NCBI GenBank assembly: GCA_965230755.1
Contig: CBDDLT010000005.1
Location: forward strand, 248,001 to 312,000
Origin: DATFJT01 sp965230755
GTDB lineage: Bacteria > Bacteroidota > Bacteroidia > Chitinophagales > Saprospiraceae
Direction: 5' to 3'
Length of the DNA: 64,000 nt
Made by a program: the position numbers and the translations under genes. Below the pieces are notes generated by a model. It was not told where the DNA came from. It made no database searches and saw only the letters and a list, made by a program, of their open reading frames with translations. Shown one piece after another: positions 27,667-37,166 of the stretch (position 1 is the first letter of the stretch; each line of letters starts with the position of its first letter).

Positions 27667-27677
27667 TAATATACATT

Positions 27678-28493
27678 ATGAAGCAATCGAAACTAGTTTC
27701 CGTCATTTCCATGGCCTTTGTGGCTTTCATCGCTGTGGTCCTTTTATCCAATTCTATTTTTATCACTATAGAATCCGGACAAAAAGGGGTTCTATTTAAG
27801 CGTTTTGGTGGAGGTCTTGTCAAAGATAAAACATATGATCAAGGATTCCACGTAATAGCTCCTTGGAATACGATGTTCGTATATGACGTAAGGATAAATG
27901 AGGACTTCGAACAAATGGAAGTGCTCTCTAAAAATGGTCTTACCATCAAGTGTGACCTCTCATATCGATATCAACCGGTAATGGATAAAATCGGTTTTTT
28001 ACATGATGAGATTGGGCCTAATTATCATCAAAGAATTGTAATTCCTGAAATTCGTTCGGCGACGAGGGAGGTGATTGGAAAGTATCTGCCAGAAGAATTG
28101 TACTCTTCGAAAAGGCAGACGATCCAGGAAGAGATATTCGAGCTTACCAGAAAAAATGTATTGGAAAAGAACATCATTCTCGATGCAGTGTTAATAAGAG
28201 AGGTAGTGCTACCTACATCGCTGCAGCAGGCGATCGAAAGAAAATTGAAAGAAGAGCAATCTTCTTTGGAATACGAGTTTAGACTGGAAAAAGAGAGAAA
28301 AGAAGCAGAGAGAAAAATTATTGCCGCTAAGGCGAATGCCGAAGCCAATAGAATTCTTAGTGCTTCTCTAACAGATAAAATTCTAAGAGACCGTGGAGTA
28401 GATGCGACTCTTGAACTGGCCAAATCTCAGAATACAAAAGTTATTGTGGTCGGAGGAAATGAGGATGGTCTGCCACTTATCTTAGGAAAGTAA
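27678..28493 (+). CDS. prohibitin-family SPFH membrane protein
   Basis: The 271-aa protein has a single N-terminal membrane anchor (residues ~8-30, SVISMAFVAFIAVVLLSNS), then a SPFH/band-7 domain (GQKGVLFKRFGGG to ~195, with ATREVIGKYLPEELYS). A basic/acidic coiled coil follows (~196-245, EERLEKERKEAERKIIAAKANAEA type), and a C-terminal tail ends NEDGLPLILGK. Length and layout match bacterial prohibitins. These form large ring-like assemblies near membrane proteases such as FtsH. It differs from the flotillin at 4.7-6.2 kb in being shorter and lacking the long AEAEA region. Confidence 0.9.
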   Translation: MKQSKLVSVISMAFVAFIAVVLLSNSIFITIESGQKGVLFKRFGGGLVKDKTYDQGFHVIAPWNTMFVYDVRINEDFEQMEVLSKNGLTIKCDLSYRYQPVMDKIGFLHDEIGPNYHQRIVIPEIRSATREVIGKYLPEELYSSKRQTIQEEIFELTRKNVLEKNIILDAVLIREVVLPTSLQQAIERKLKEEQSSLEYEFRLEKERKEAERKIIAAKANAEANRILSASLTDKILRDRGVDATLELAKSQNTKVIVVGGNEDGLPLILGK

Positions 28494-28679
28494 AACAATA
28501 TTTTCCAGAATTAATTTATTAGCCACAATAGAATAGACTTTTTTTGTGGTCCGAGTTGTGAAGCTCGATTTATCGGTTTAGGAGATCTGTATTTCATGAG
28601 AAATATTTACGCAATGATGTACTAACTGTATAAAGGCTTTACAACTTTAGCAATCACTGTAAAAAGTCCATGAAAAATT

Positions 28680-28687
28680 TATCTTTG
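28680..28687 (+). promoter_or_regulatory. candidate -7 element of the aconitase promoter
   Basis: TATCTTTG exactly fits the TAnnTTTG -7 consensus of Bacteroidota and lies 29 bases upstream of the aconitase start, leaving a short leader. No convincing -33 partner was seen. Confidence 0.45.
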
Positions 28688-28716
28688 TGGCATCGTTCAT
28701 TTAAAGACTAATATCT

Positions 28717-30984
28717 ATGGCTTTTGACATCGACATGCTCAAAGAGCATTATGCGAAGATGAAAAGTAAAGTAGACTTCGCAAAAGAAAAACTACAACGC
28801 CCACTTACACTTTCAGAGAAAATTTTATACAGTCACCTTCATCCCGAATCACCAATGCAATCCTATGATCGAGGAAAGGATTATGTATTTTTTGCTCCTG
28901 ACAGAGTTGCGATGCAAGACGCAACAGCTCAGATGGCTTTACTACAGTTTATGATGGCTGGAAAGGATGCTGTTGATGTTCCTTCAACAGTACATTGTGA
29001 TCACTTAATTCAGGCCAAAGTAGGAGCCGATAATGATTTGGACGTAGCCAATGATGTCAACTCAGAAGTTTATGATTTTTTGTCTTCTGTAAGTAATAAA
29101 TACGGCATAGGATTTTGGAAGCCGGGAGCAGGGATTATTCACCAAACAGTATTGGAAAATTACGCTTTTCCTGGTGGAATGATGATAGGAACAGACTCCC
29201 ATACAGTAAATGCTGGTGGTCTGGGAATGGTAGCCATTGGAGTTGGAGGAGCGGATGCTGTGGATGTTATGGCCGGAATGCCATGGGAGTTAAAAATGCC
29301 TAAGCTAATAGGAGTCAAACTCACTGGAAAATTGAGTGGATGGACTTCTCCAAAAGATGTAATTCTCAAGGTAGCTGGAATACTAACGGTAAAAGGTGGA
29401 ACTGGAGCTATAGTAGAGTATTTCGGCGATGGAGCGATATCGATGAGCTGTACTGGTAAAGGAACCATCTGTAATATGGGTGCCGAAATTGGAGCTACTA
29501 CTTCAACTTTCGGATACGATAAATCCATGTCTGAATACCTCAAAGCGACAGGACGAGCCGATGTGGCAGCCATGGCCGATGATGTAAAGGAATATTTGAC
29601 TGGTGACACTGAGTGTTACCAAAATCCTGAACAATATTTTGATCAGGTGATTGAAATAGATCTTTCAACATTGGAACCTCACTTGAATGGTCCGTTTACT
29701 CCGGATCTTGCTACTCCAATTTCACAAATGAAAGAAGTTGCAGAAGCAAACGACTGGCCAACAGATTTAGAATACTGCTTAATTGGATCCTGCACGAATT
29801 CTTCATACGAAGACATCAGTAGAGCGGCATCAATAGCACAGCAAGCTGTAGACCAGGGAATCGTGGCCCAGTCCCAACTTACTGTTACCCCTGGATCGGA
29901 AATGGTTAGATATACCTTGGAAAGAGATGGCATTCTGGATACATTAGGTAAAATGGGAGCTCTGGTATTTGCCAATGCATGTGGTCCTTGTATTGGGCAA
30001 TGGGCAAGATATAGCGATCCCAAAAATGCTCCTAAGAACAGCATCGTTCACTCTTTCAACAGGAATTTCTCCAAACGAGCAGATGGCAATCCAAATACTC
30101 ATGCTTTTGTTGCTTCTCCCGAAATGGTTACAGCAATAGCATTGAGTGGAAAATTGGGCTTTAATCCAATGAAAGATACCCTGACCAACGCGAATGGAGA
30201 AGAGGTTATGTTGGATCCTCCTACAGGATACGAATTGCCTCCTCAAGGTTTTGATGTAGAGGATGCCGGATATATTGCACCTGCAGCAGACGGAAGTGGA
30301 ATAAATGTTACAGTAGATCCGAATTCGAATAGGATCCAGTTATTGGAACCCTTTGTTCCAATTACTCAGGATCAAGTTATGGGAATGCGCATTTTGATTA
30401 AAACAAAGGGGAAATGTACTACAGATCACATCTCTATGGCCGGACCATGGTTGAAGTATAGAGGACATCTGGAAAATATTTCGAATAATTGTTTTATTGG
30501 CGCAATCAATTATTATAATGACAAAGCGAATAGTGTAATCAATTACGAAACGAACGAGTACATGGCCGTTCCGGATTCCGCTAGAGCTTATCAAAGCGCT
30601 GGTATTGGAACCATTGTTTTCGGAGAAGAAAATTACGGCGAGGGATCTTCAAGAGAGCATGCTGCCATGGAACCTCGATTCTTAGGTGTTAAAGCAGTGA
30701 TCGTTAAGTCCTTTGCGAGAATTCACGAGACTAATCTGAAAAAGCAAGGAATGCTAGGTCTTACTTTTGTCAATCCTGCAGACTATGATCTTATTCGACA
30801 AGACGATACCGTAGATATTGCAGATTTTAGTGAATTTGCTCCTGGAAAGAATTTGACCATTGTATTGAATCATGCTGATGGCACTAAAGATAGCTTTGAA
30901 GCAAAACATACTTACAATCAAGCTCAGATTGATTGGGTAAAAGCAGGATCTGCTTTGAACAAAATCAGAGAAGATTTAATGTAG
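28717..30984 (+). CDS. aconitate hydratase (mitochondrial-type aconitase)
   Basis: Interconverts citrate and isocitrate in the TCA cycle using a 4Fe-4S cluster. The 755-aa length and sequence match the mitochondrial/Bacteroidota aconitase subgroup rather than AcnB. The cluster cysteines are visible: Cys359 in GSCTNSSYEDI, and Cys422 and Cys425 in ANACGPCIGQW. GTDSHTVNAGGLGMVAIGVGG and the C-terminal swivel domain motif YGEGSSREHAAMEPR are also present. It is flanked by a -7 element upstream and a strong terminator downstream, so it appears to be monocistronic. Confidence 0.96.
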   Translation: MAFDIDMLKEHYAKMKSKVDFAKEKLQRPLTLSEKILYSHLHPESPMQSYDRGKDYVFFAPDRVAMQDATAQMALLQFMMAGKDAVDVPSTVHCDHLIQAKVGADNDLDVANDVNSEVYDFLSSVSNKYGIGFWKPGAGIIHQTVLENYAFPGGMMIGTDSHTVNAGGLGMVAIGVGGADAVDVMAGMPWELKMPKLIGVKLTGKLSGWTSPKDVILKVAGILTVKGGTGAIVEYFGDGAISMSCTGKGTICNMGAEIGATTSTFGYDKSMSEYLKATGRADVAAMADDVKEYLTGDTECYQNPEQYFDQVIEIDLSTLEPHLNGPFTPDLATPISQMKEVAEANDWPTDLEYCLIGSCTNSSYEDISRAASIAQQAVDQGIVAQSQLTVTPGSEMVRYTLERDGILDTLGKMGALVFANACGPCIGQWARYSDPKNAPKNSIVHSFNRNFSKRADGNPNTHAFVASPEMVTAIALSGKLGFNPMKDTLTNANGEEVMLDPPTGYELPPQGFDVEDAGYIAPAADGSGINVTVDPNSNRIQLLEPFVPITQDQVMGMRILIKTKGKCTTDHISMAGPWLKYRGHLENISNNCFIGAINYYNDKANSVINYETNEYMAVPDSARAYQSAGIGTIVFGEENYGEGSSREHAAMEPRFLGVKAVIVKSFARIHETNLKKQGMLGLTFVNPADYDLIRQDDTVDIADFSEFAPGKNLTIVLNHADGTKDSFEAKHTYNQAQIDWVKAGSALNKIREDLM

Positions 30985-30992
30985 AATTTAAT

Positions 30993-31029
30993 ACCACCTT
31001 TTCTGTTTAGTATAGAAAAGGTGGTTTTT
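30993..31029 (+). terminator. rho-independent terminator of the aconitase gene
   Basis: Perfect 12-bp arms ACCACCTTTTCT (30993-31004) and AGAAAAGGTGGT (31014-31025) around a 9-nt loop are followed by a run of T. The stem begins 8 bases after the stop codon. Confidence 0.85.
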
Positions 31030-31291
31030 AAAACTCAGATTCTTACTCGCACTTGACATTATCACCATTACTTCTTAAATTTAAATCTCAGGAAAAGCGC
31101 CACTCTTGTTTTTCTGAATCCATTCATCACGCTATTCTTTTCACATATCTTTATTGGTTTAGATCTATTCTTATCTAAGAAAACATTATTATTGAGGCTA
31201 AATTCCCTTTTAAGCTGAACTCCAAGATTTATTTGGCTTAATACTTGGAATACGAAATCAGAATTATTTTATCATTTAAACTAACCAAATT
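31030..31291. other. intergenic region before mscL
   Basis: Together with the terminator this makes a 307-bp gap between the aconitase gene and mscL. It is AT-rich and should contain the mscL promoter, but no clear TAnnTTTG element was found (TTTATTTG at 31227-31234 is the closest). No RNA or small gene was seen. Confidence 0.3.
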
Positions 31292-31693
31292 ATGTGGAAA
31301 GAATTTAAGGCTTTTATTGCTGCAGGAAATGTAATCGACTTCGCTGTAGCGGTTATTTTAGCGGGTGCGGTAGGACTTGTTGTCAATGGATTTGTTAATG
31401 ATATTGCGATGCCCATCGTTGGAGAAGCAGTTGGTGGAATGGACTTTTCAGATATGAAATATGTTCTATCTCCAGCGGAACTAAGTGCTGAAGGAGAAGT
31501 TACTAAACCTGAAAATGCCATAAAGTATGGTGCATGGATTAATTCTATTATCAATTTGTTTATCGTCGGTTTTGTATTGTTTATGATTGTTCGATTCTAC
31601 AATAAAATTAGAAAACCTGCCGAAGAGGCTCCTCCGGCCGGGCCAAGTCAGGAAGAGCTATTAGCGGAAATAAGAGATTTACTCAAAAAGTAA
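31292..31693 (+). CDS. mscL: large-conductance mechanosensitive channel
   Basis: A homopentameric inner-membrane channel that releases solutes on hypo-osmotic shock. The 133-aa length fits. The N-terminal amphipathic helix (MWKEFKAFIAAGNVIDFAVAV) leads into TM1 (AVILAGAVGLVVNGFVNDIAMPIVG), followed by a periplasmic loop, TM2 (INSIINLFIVGFVLFMIVRFYNKI), and a cytoplasmic helix with Pro-rich linker (EEAPPAGPSQEELLAEIRDLL). All are standard for MscL. It is a single gene closed by a strong hairpin terminator. Confidence 0.97.
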   Translation: MWKEFKAFIAAGNVIDFAVAVILAGAVGLVVNGFVNDIAMPIVGEAVGGMDFSDMKYVLSPAELSAEGEVTKPENAIKYGAWINSIINLFIVGFVLFMIVRFYNKIRKPAEEAPPAGPSQEELLAEIRDLLKK

Positions 31694-31700
31694 ATTGAAT

Positions 31701-31737
31701 AAAAAAGGGGAATCAGAATAACTGATTCCCCTTTTTT
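31701..31737. terminator. bidirectional terminator between mscL and the PKD protein gene
   Basis: A perfect 16-bp inverted repeat (AAAAAAGGGGAATCAG at 31701-31716, its complement at 31722-31737) has a 5-nt loop and A/T tracts on both sides, between two convergent genes. It can terminate transcription in both directions. Confidence 0.85.
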
Positions 31738-31761
31738 GATATAAATACTTGTACGATTTAT

Positions 31762-34700
31762 TTATCTAACCAATTCAAACTCTCCCTCGCCTACCAACAC
31801 GTTATCGTCTTTCCAACTTATCGCCTCAACTTGATAGAAGTAAACACCAGGAGGTTGTTGTTTTCCTTTATGGTATCCATCCCAACCAATATCCAGGTCA
31901 TCAGTCTCAAATACTTTCTCTCCCCATCGGTTGAATATTCTAAAATATCTCAATTCCTTAATTGCCCATCCTTCCAGATATATGATATCATTCACGCTAT
32001 TCCCATCCGGAGTGAACAAGTCAGGTATTCTCAGCTTTTCTTCCTCAATGACTTCAATATTGTAGGTATACCTCGTCTCAAAACAATTCAAGACATCCGT
32101 GATGCTTAAAGTATACATCTCATCATTGAATATCTGAATATAGGGATTAGGACAATCATAACAAGAAAGCCCTGTCATAGGAGTCCAATCAAAACTGAGG
32201 AACTGATCCTGAGGAACAGGCAAGAAAGCGGTGTCGCCAATTACAATGGATGTATCCCAAGCAAAAGGTGGAATCGGTAAAATTACATCAACTTGTACTG
32301 GGGCGCTTCCCTCACAACCCAGGCTATCTTCCTCTATCAACTCATAGGTTCTGGTCATCTGTGGGATAGCACTTAAAGAGAATCCCGTATTGCTGATTAC
32401 CGAAGAATCTATTACCCAGTCATAAAAACTATTCACGCTGGGATTGTCAACAAAAATTTGAGCAGTATCTCCTAGACATATAGTATCCCCAATGCCTCCC
32501 GGCACCGGCAAAGGATAGATTAAAATTTCTTTACTGATTGTATCCACACACGATAAACTATCACTTGTAACTGACAGAGTAACAACATAATAACCGCTGT
32601 CCGGGTAGGTGTGAATTACTGAATCACCTTGCCCAATCGTTCCGTCACCAAAGTCCCATGTCAAATTATCCGCATTGGTCGAAGTCGAATAGAAAGGATA
32701 ATCTCCTAAGCACAGCGCCGTATCTATTCCATCATTTCTAGTGAAGTCTGCCACTACTTCATGTATCCGAATGGGTACATCTCGAATAGCTGTACATACA
32801 CCGGAAGGGCCAAACAAGGTCAGTGTTGCCGTTGTCCTGCCTGAAGAGGGATTAAAGTCATATTGATGGATCACTGGATTTTCATTCTCGACAATTACTC
32901 CATCACCGAAATCCCATTCGAAACGCGATACATCGACCGTATCGGTAAAAGCAAACTCGACAGATTCTCCCTTACAGATTAAAGCCGAATCAAGGATGAT
33001 TTCCCCTTCAGGCCCTATCACCTCAAACACTCTTAAATCAGTGGTGTCAAAACATCCATTGAGTGTCTTGGCCACGAGTTGAACCTCATATATCCCTTTT
33101 TCAAAGGTGAAGCCCGGATTGGCTATTTCAGATTCTAACTCTCCGTTGATATACCAGTCATAACTTAGAAAGTGGTTCGAAATAGTAGTATCTGTGAATA
33201 TAATAGTAGCCGGGTTGCAATAGACAGAACTGGTATCCTGATTGGTAAAATATCCGGCTTGAGGATAAGCCTGAACTTCTATTGTTTCTCTTATCTCATT
33301 GGTACATCCGGTGGCATCTTCTTCAATTGTTAATATGACTTCATAAATCCCTTCATCTGGAAAACTCACATCGAAACTGGCACTGTCGGACATGGTTCCT
33401 ACACTATCTAAAATATTCCATTGATAATTGAGGAAGGATCCTTCTGAAGTAAAATCTGTTGCCGAAACGGTAACAATATCTTCAACACATATCTTTCTCG
33501 ATCTCGTTACGGAAATTTCACTTTTCGGCTCATAGACCGTTATTTCCCGATCCAACGTGTCTTTACATCCCAAGGCATCCGTCGCAATATGTGTCACTGT
33601 GATCAAAGAACTATCTGCAAATCCATCCAAATAATCATGGCTGACGAAAGAGTCTGTATAATATCCATTATCACCAGTGAAAAACTCGTATAATACTATA
33701 GAGGTATCCCCTGTGCTGAATGAAGTGAAATCAATGCTCGATGGCAAACAAATAGAAGTATCACTGATGGCAAAATTTACATCTTGACTATAAGGTCTGA
33801 ATTCGACCGTATCGCGATCAGTACACCCATTCACATCGACTACCTCAAGAATTAAAGAATGAAATCCATCCGTAGGAATGCCTTGTAGGATATTGGGTGA
33901 TCCTGTTTTTCTGGTTCTCAAACCTGAAGATTCAGAAAATTCCCAAGTATATCCCTTACCGCAAGCCATAACAACATCAGTAGAATTAGAACCACTAAAA
34001 ATATACTCCTCACCACCACAAAGACGTAAAGGTTCTGGCTGCAAGGTAAATCTTGAATCATAAACCTCGAGATTAGCCTCTGGTTCCCGAATAAACACCT
34101 CTTCGAACTTAATATTATCCGGACAATCAGCACTTCTCGCCACCAGTCCAATGATAAAATCCCCGGTAGTTGGAAATTCATAACTAAACATTGGATTCTG
34201 GTATTCCGGATCATTGCCAAAGTTCCAAGTAAAACTATCCGCATTCTGTGTAGTATTGGTTATGGTAATCACCCGCTGACTATCACATGAAATTACATAT
34301 TCGAAATCCGCCTTGGCTCCTTTGATATCGATATAGTCTTCTTTCGTAACCTCTGTAAAACATCCGTTGTATTCTACTCTCAAGGTGACATCGGTAGGTC
34401 CAGTAGTAAAGTCGAATTCTTGAAGGACGCTGTTATCATTATAACATATATTCTCAGATCGCTCATCCCCGTAGGACCAATACCATCCATCAATATTTGG
34501 ATCATTGCTTGTTTCTGAAAGTGTGATATCTTCTCCCAAACATATTTCCGTCCTATCGGCGGTAAAATCTATGCTGAGATTCGATCCCACTTCGATTAGT
34601 ATACTTACGGATGTATCTATACATCCTGCTGTATTTTCTATTACTAAAAAAGCCTCGTATTCTCCTGGATCCGTATACTGGTGTGTAATTGGAACCGGAG

Positions 34701-36168
34701 ATGCGAAATTTTGCATTTGTCCATCTCCAAAATGAAGCGTATAACTGACGATATTTTCCAGTGATTGGGTAAAGTAATCGAATTCTACATCCAAAGGAGC
34801 GCAACCGTCATCATCATCGACCAACAAAACAGCAAATGGTGCAAGCAGTGTATCCACCCAGGCCGTATCAGCGACACAACCCGCCGAACTTGTAACAAAA
34901 AGAAGTCCACTGGAATAAAAAGGTCCTATTTGGTGGTAGTACGAAGTGTCAGGCATTTGCTTTTCATGCATGATTTCTCGCCCAGTCAGAAAGTCAAGAT
35001 TATCGAAAGTCCATGCGTACCTTCTACCGTTTTCCTGATTAGCTCTATAGGTATAAGAACTAGGAAATTCACATAGATGTAGAGGATCTCTGGTAAAAGA
35101 AACATCTACATCTTCTACGTACACCCTCATCATAGTATCACTGGAGCAACTACCTCCAAGACTTGTTATTTTGAAATAAATGTCGTGAAATCCCGTCCTT
35201 GTGAAAGTAACATTATTGCTTTGATTAGTAGATGTCTGAGGAATGGCATCCGGACCAAAATCCCATTCATACTGTGCATTGCTCACTAAAGAACTGATGA
35301 GATTAGGCCCATCAAAACACATGGTATCACGGACTGTATTTTGCAAACCGGGTTGACTAATATTTATAGTTCGAGTTCTAAAATTCGAACAGCCCGCGTC
35401 TTCACTAGTGACCGTAAGTCTTACATCGTAACTCCCAGGCTCGGTATAGGTCACATTGCCCGGAGTAAACTCATCTGAAGTCTGACCATTATCAAAATCC
35501 CAACTATACGTGATTCCAGTTCCTGTTTCAGAAGTATTCTCGAAGCTAACCGTAAACGGTGCATCACAAGAAAAACTTCCGGGATTGATATTAAAGTCTA
35601 CATTGAGCTCCTCTCCTACCTCGATATAATCCGTCTTCACAATCGTCGTATCACAACTTGGAAAATTTGTACTGATACTCAAGCCAACTGTATATTCACC
35701 TTGATCATTATATATATAAGTCGGACTTACTCCATTGTTATTTCCACCATCTCCAAAAGTCCATGTTCTGGAAGTAACTTGAATAGGAGCAGTATAATCT
35801 GTGATGTCTGTAAAATTAACTTGCAACGGCGCACAACCTATGGCTGGATCACCAACAAAATCCAAATCAGGCTTGGAAAATACCTCGATGGTCAATGTTC
35901 CAATTTGAGTTCCACCCTCACCTTCGAAAAGCGTAACCGTATATGTTCCCGGATTGATAAAATTGTGTTCCGGATTCTGTAAATTCGAACTTGTGGATCG
36001 ATCATCAAAATCCCAAAAATAAGCACTCAAGCCTCCAGGTCCTTGAAATTCAACCTCTAACGGAGCACAACCTTGGGTAATATTGGATGTTTGAGCAAAG
36101 ATGCTTAGGGAAAGAAGAATGAGAGACAAGAGTACCCCAATTCTCAAGATGGTAATTTTGTTCGCCAT
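31762..36168 (-). CDS. giant PKD-repeat surface protein with gliding-motility-type C-terminal domain
   Basis: Starting at the Met at 36168, where a signal peptide begins (MANKITILRIGVLLSLILLS, ending SIFAQ), the protein has about 1468 aa. It is made of many tandem PKD/Ig-like domains, recognisable from repeats such as YFWDFDDRSTSSNLQNPEHNF, RTWTFGDGGNN, YSWDFDNGQTS and FEWDFGDGVIVENENPVIHQ, with paired cysteines. The last ~85 residues (IPDLFTPDGNSVNDI ... RIFNRWGEKVFETDD) are the gliding-motility-associated C-terminal (type B T9SS) domain. It would be exported by T9SS and displayed as an adhesin-like surface filament. T9SS components are encoded divergently next to it. Confidence 0.93.
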   Translation of the reverse strand: MANKITILRIGVLLSLILLSLSIFAQTSNITQGCAPLEVEFQGPGGLSAYFWDFDDRSTSSNLQNPEHNFINPGTYTVTLFEGEGGTQIGTLTIEVFSKPDLDFVGDPAIGCAPLQVNFTDITDYTAPIQVTSRTWTFGDGGNNNGVSPTYIYNDQGEYTVGLSISTNFPSCDTTIVKTDYIEVGEELNVDFNINPGSFSCDAPFTVSFENTSETGTGITYSWDFDNGQTSDEFTPGNVTYTEPGSYDVRLTVTSEDAGCSNFRTRTINISQPGLQNTVRDTMCFDGPNLISSLVSNAQYEWDFGPDAIPQTSTNQSNNVTFTRTGFHDIYFKITSLGGSCSSDTMMRVYVEDVDVSFTRDPLHLCEFPSSYTYRANQENGRRYAWTFDNLDFLTGREIMHEKQMPDTSYYHQIGPFYSSGLLFVTSSAGCVADTAWVDTLLAPFAVLLVDDDDGCAPLDVEFDYFTQSLENIVSYTLHFGDGQMQNFASPVPITHQYTDPGEYEAFLVIENTAGCIDTSVSILIEVGSNLSIDFTADRTEICLGEDITLSETSNDPNIDGWYWSYGDERSENICYNDNSVLQEFDFTTGPTDVTLRVEYNGCFTEVTKEDYIDIKGAKADFEYVISCDSQRVITITNTTQNADSFTWNFGNDPEYQNPMFSYEFPTTGDFIIGLVARSADCPDNIKFEEVFIREPEANLEVYDSRFTLQPEPLRLCGGEEYIFSGSNSTDVVMACGKGYTWEFSESSGLRTRKTGSPNILQGIPTDGFHSLILEVVDVNGCTDRDTVEFRPYSQDVNFAISDTSICLPSSIDFTSFSTGDTSIVLYEFFTGDNGYYTDSFVSHDYLDGFADSSLITVTHIATDALGCKDTLDREITVYEPKSEISVTRSRKICVEDIVTVSATDFTSEGSFLNYQWNILDSVGTMSDSASFDVSFPDEGIYEVILTIEEDATGCTNEIRETIEVQAYPQAGYFTNQDTSSVYCNPATIIFTDTTISNHFLSYDWYINGELESEIANPGFTFEKGIYEVQLVAKTLNGCFDTTDLRVFEVIGPEGEIILDSALICKGESVEFAFTDTVDVSRFEWDFGDGVIVENENPVIHQYDFNPSSGRTTATLTLFGPSGVCTAIRDVPIRIHEVVADFTRNDGIDTALCLGDYPFYSTSTNADNLTWDFGDGTIGQGDSVIHTYPDSGYYVVTLSVTSDSLSCVDTISKEILIYPLPVPGGIGDTICLGDTAQIFVDNPSVNSFYDWVIDSSVISNTGFSLSAIPQMTRTYELIEEDSLGCEGSAPVQVDVILPIPPFAWDTSIVIGDTAFLPVPQDQFLSFDWTPMTGLSCYDCPNPYIQIFNDEMYTLSITDVLNCFETRYTYNIEVIEEEKLRIPDLFTPDGNSVNDIIYLEGWAIKELRYFRIFNRWGEKVFETDDLDIGWDGYHKGKQQPPGVYFYQVEAISWKDDNVLVGEGEFELVR

Positions 36169-36366
36169 AATGTCTTGGAATTTATAAATACTATAGATGT
36201 ATAAAGCAAATGCAGCCTTAAAACGCTGCATAAAATTTATAACGAACTCAATATTAATAATTTTTAGTGGTAATTTATTTTTAATATGAATAATATTTTA
36301 TAATTTTCGTTCCCCTATGCAGCTTTTTCCTTGTGCTTGGGTTTCTTAATCTAAAAGGCGATAATA

Positions 36367-37164
36367 ATGAAAGGAATCTTTACCCAAATTGTCTTATTGT
36401 GCTTTTCTTTGACGATGGTCGTCGGGCAATCATTTCATACAAGGCACCAATCTCTTCCTTGTGTCGACAGAAATTTTTCCGTCGTGGCCAATGTGTTTGT
36501 CGACTCTCTAAATAACCCAATTGTAGATATAGATACGGTCAATATGGCCCTTGATATTGTCAATGAAATGTTTTCACCCATTTGTGTTAGCTTCGAAGTT
36601 TGCGAATTCAATGTTCTTCCCAATTATAGATTCGACACTTTAGGAGTGAATAGAGAGTTTGTAGAAATTCAGAGTAAGTTTAATAAAGACAATAGAATCA
36701 ACCTATACTTTGTCAACCGACTTGGGGAATTCCCTTACTTAGACTGGGGATTGACAACTAGAAACGGAATTAACATCTATGACGGAGGAGCTATTGTCTT
36801 GGAAAAAATGAATGTGGAAAGGATACTTCCGCACGAACTGGGACATTTCTTTGGACTATTGGATACCTACGAAGGGGGAAATGAGTTGGTCAATGGTTCG
36901 AATTGCACAACCGCAGGAGATTTGCTTTGTGATACACCGGCAGATCCATACGTTCAAGGCTCAAGCGGAACCGCTCCTATAAATGATGTTTGTGAATACT
37001 ACCCAGCCACAGCACCTCAGGATAGCAATGGAGATTACTACATTCCTGACGTCTGTAACGTAATGAGCAGATATGAAGGAGACGCGTGCAGTTATCATTT
37101 TTCTTATGAACAATTGAAGTTGATGGCTGACACTTACCTGAATGGTCCTAAATTAATGTGGTAA
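36367..37164 (+). CDS. M43-type (pappalysin-like) zinc metalloprotease
   Basis: The 265-aa secreted protein starts with a signal peptide (MKGIFTQIVLLCFSLTMVVG, cut near QSF). The metzincin zinc site is HELGHFFGLLD, with His156, Glu157 and His160, followed by the downstream Cys-rich part (NCTTAGDLLCDTPADP) and the Met-turn NVMSRYEGDACS typical of the pappalysin/cytophagalysin family M43B. There is no T9SS sorting domain. It would cleave proteins in the periplasm or outside the cell. It is the first gene of a run that includes PorP/SprF and a PorE-like protein, with a two-base gap to the next start. Confidence 0.9.
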   Translation: MKGIFTQIVLLCFSLTMVVGQSFHTRHQSLPCVDRNFSVVANVFVDSLNNPIVDIDTVNMALDIVNEMFSPICVSFEVCEFNVLPNYRFDTLGVNREFVEIQSKFNKDNRINLYFVNRLGEFPYLDWGLTTRNGINIYDGGAIVLEKMNVERILPHELGHFFGLLDTYEGGNELVNGSNCTTAGDLLCDTPADPYVQGSSGTAPINDVCEYYPATAPQDSNGDYYIPDVCNVMSRYEGDACSYHFSYEQLKLMADTYLNGPKLMW

Positions 37165-37166
37165 TT

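Noticed and set aside
28519..28557. CCACAA/TTGTGG hairpin after the prohibitin-like gene as terminator
   Set aside because: Only six pairs with a long loop; the T run lies inside the loop. Too weak to list.
31762..36168. Internal direct repeats of the PKD protein as a DNA repeat array
   Set aside because: The repetition is at protein level only; the DNA of the PKD units has diverged.
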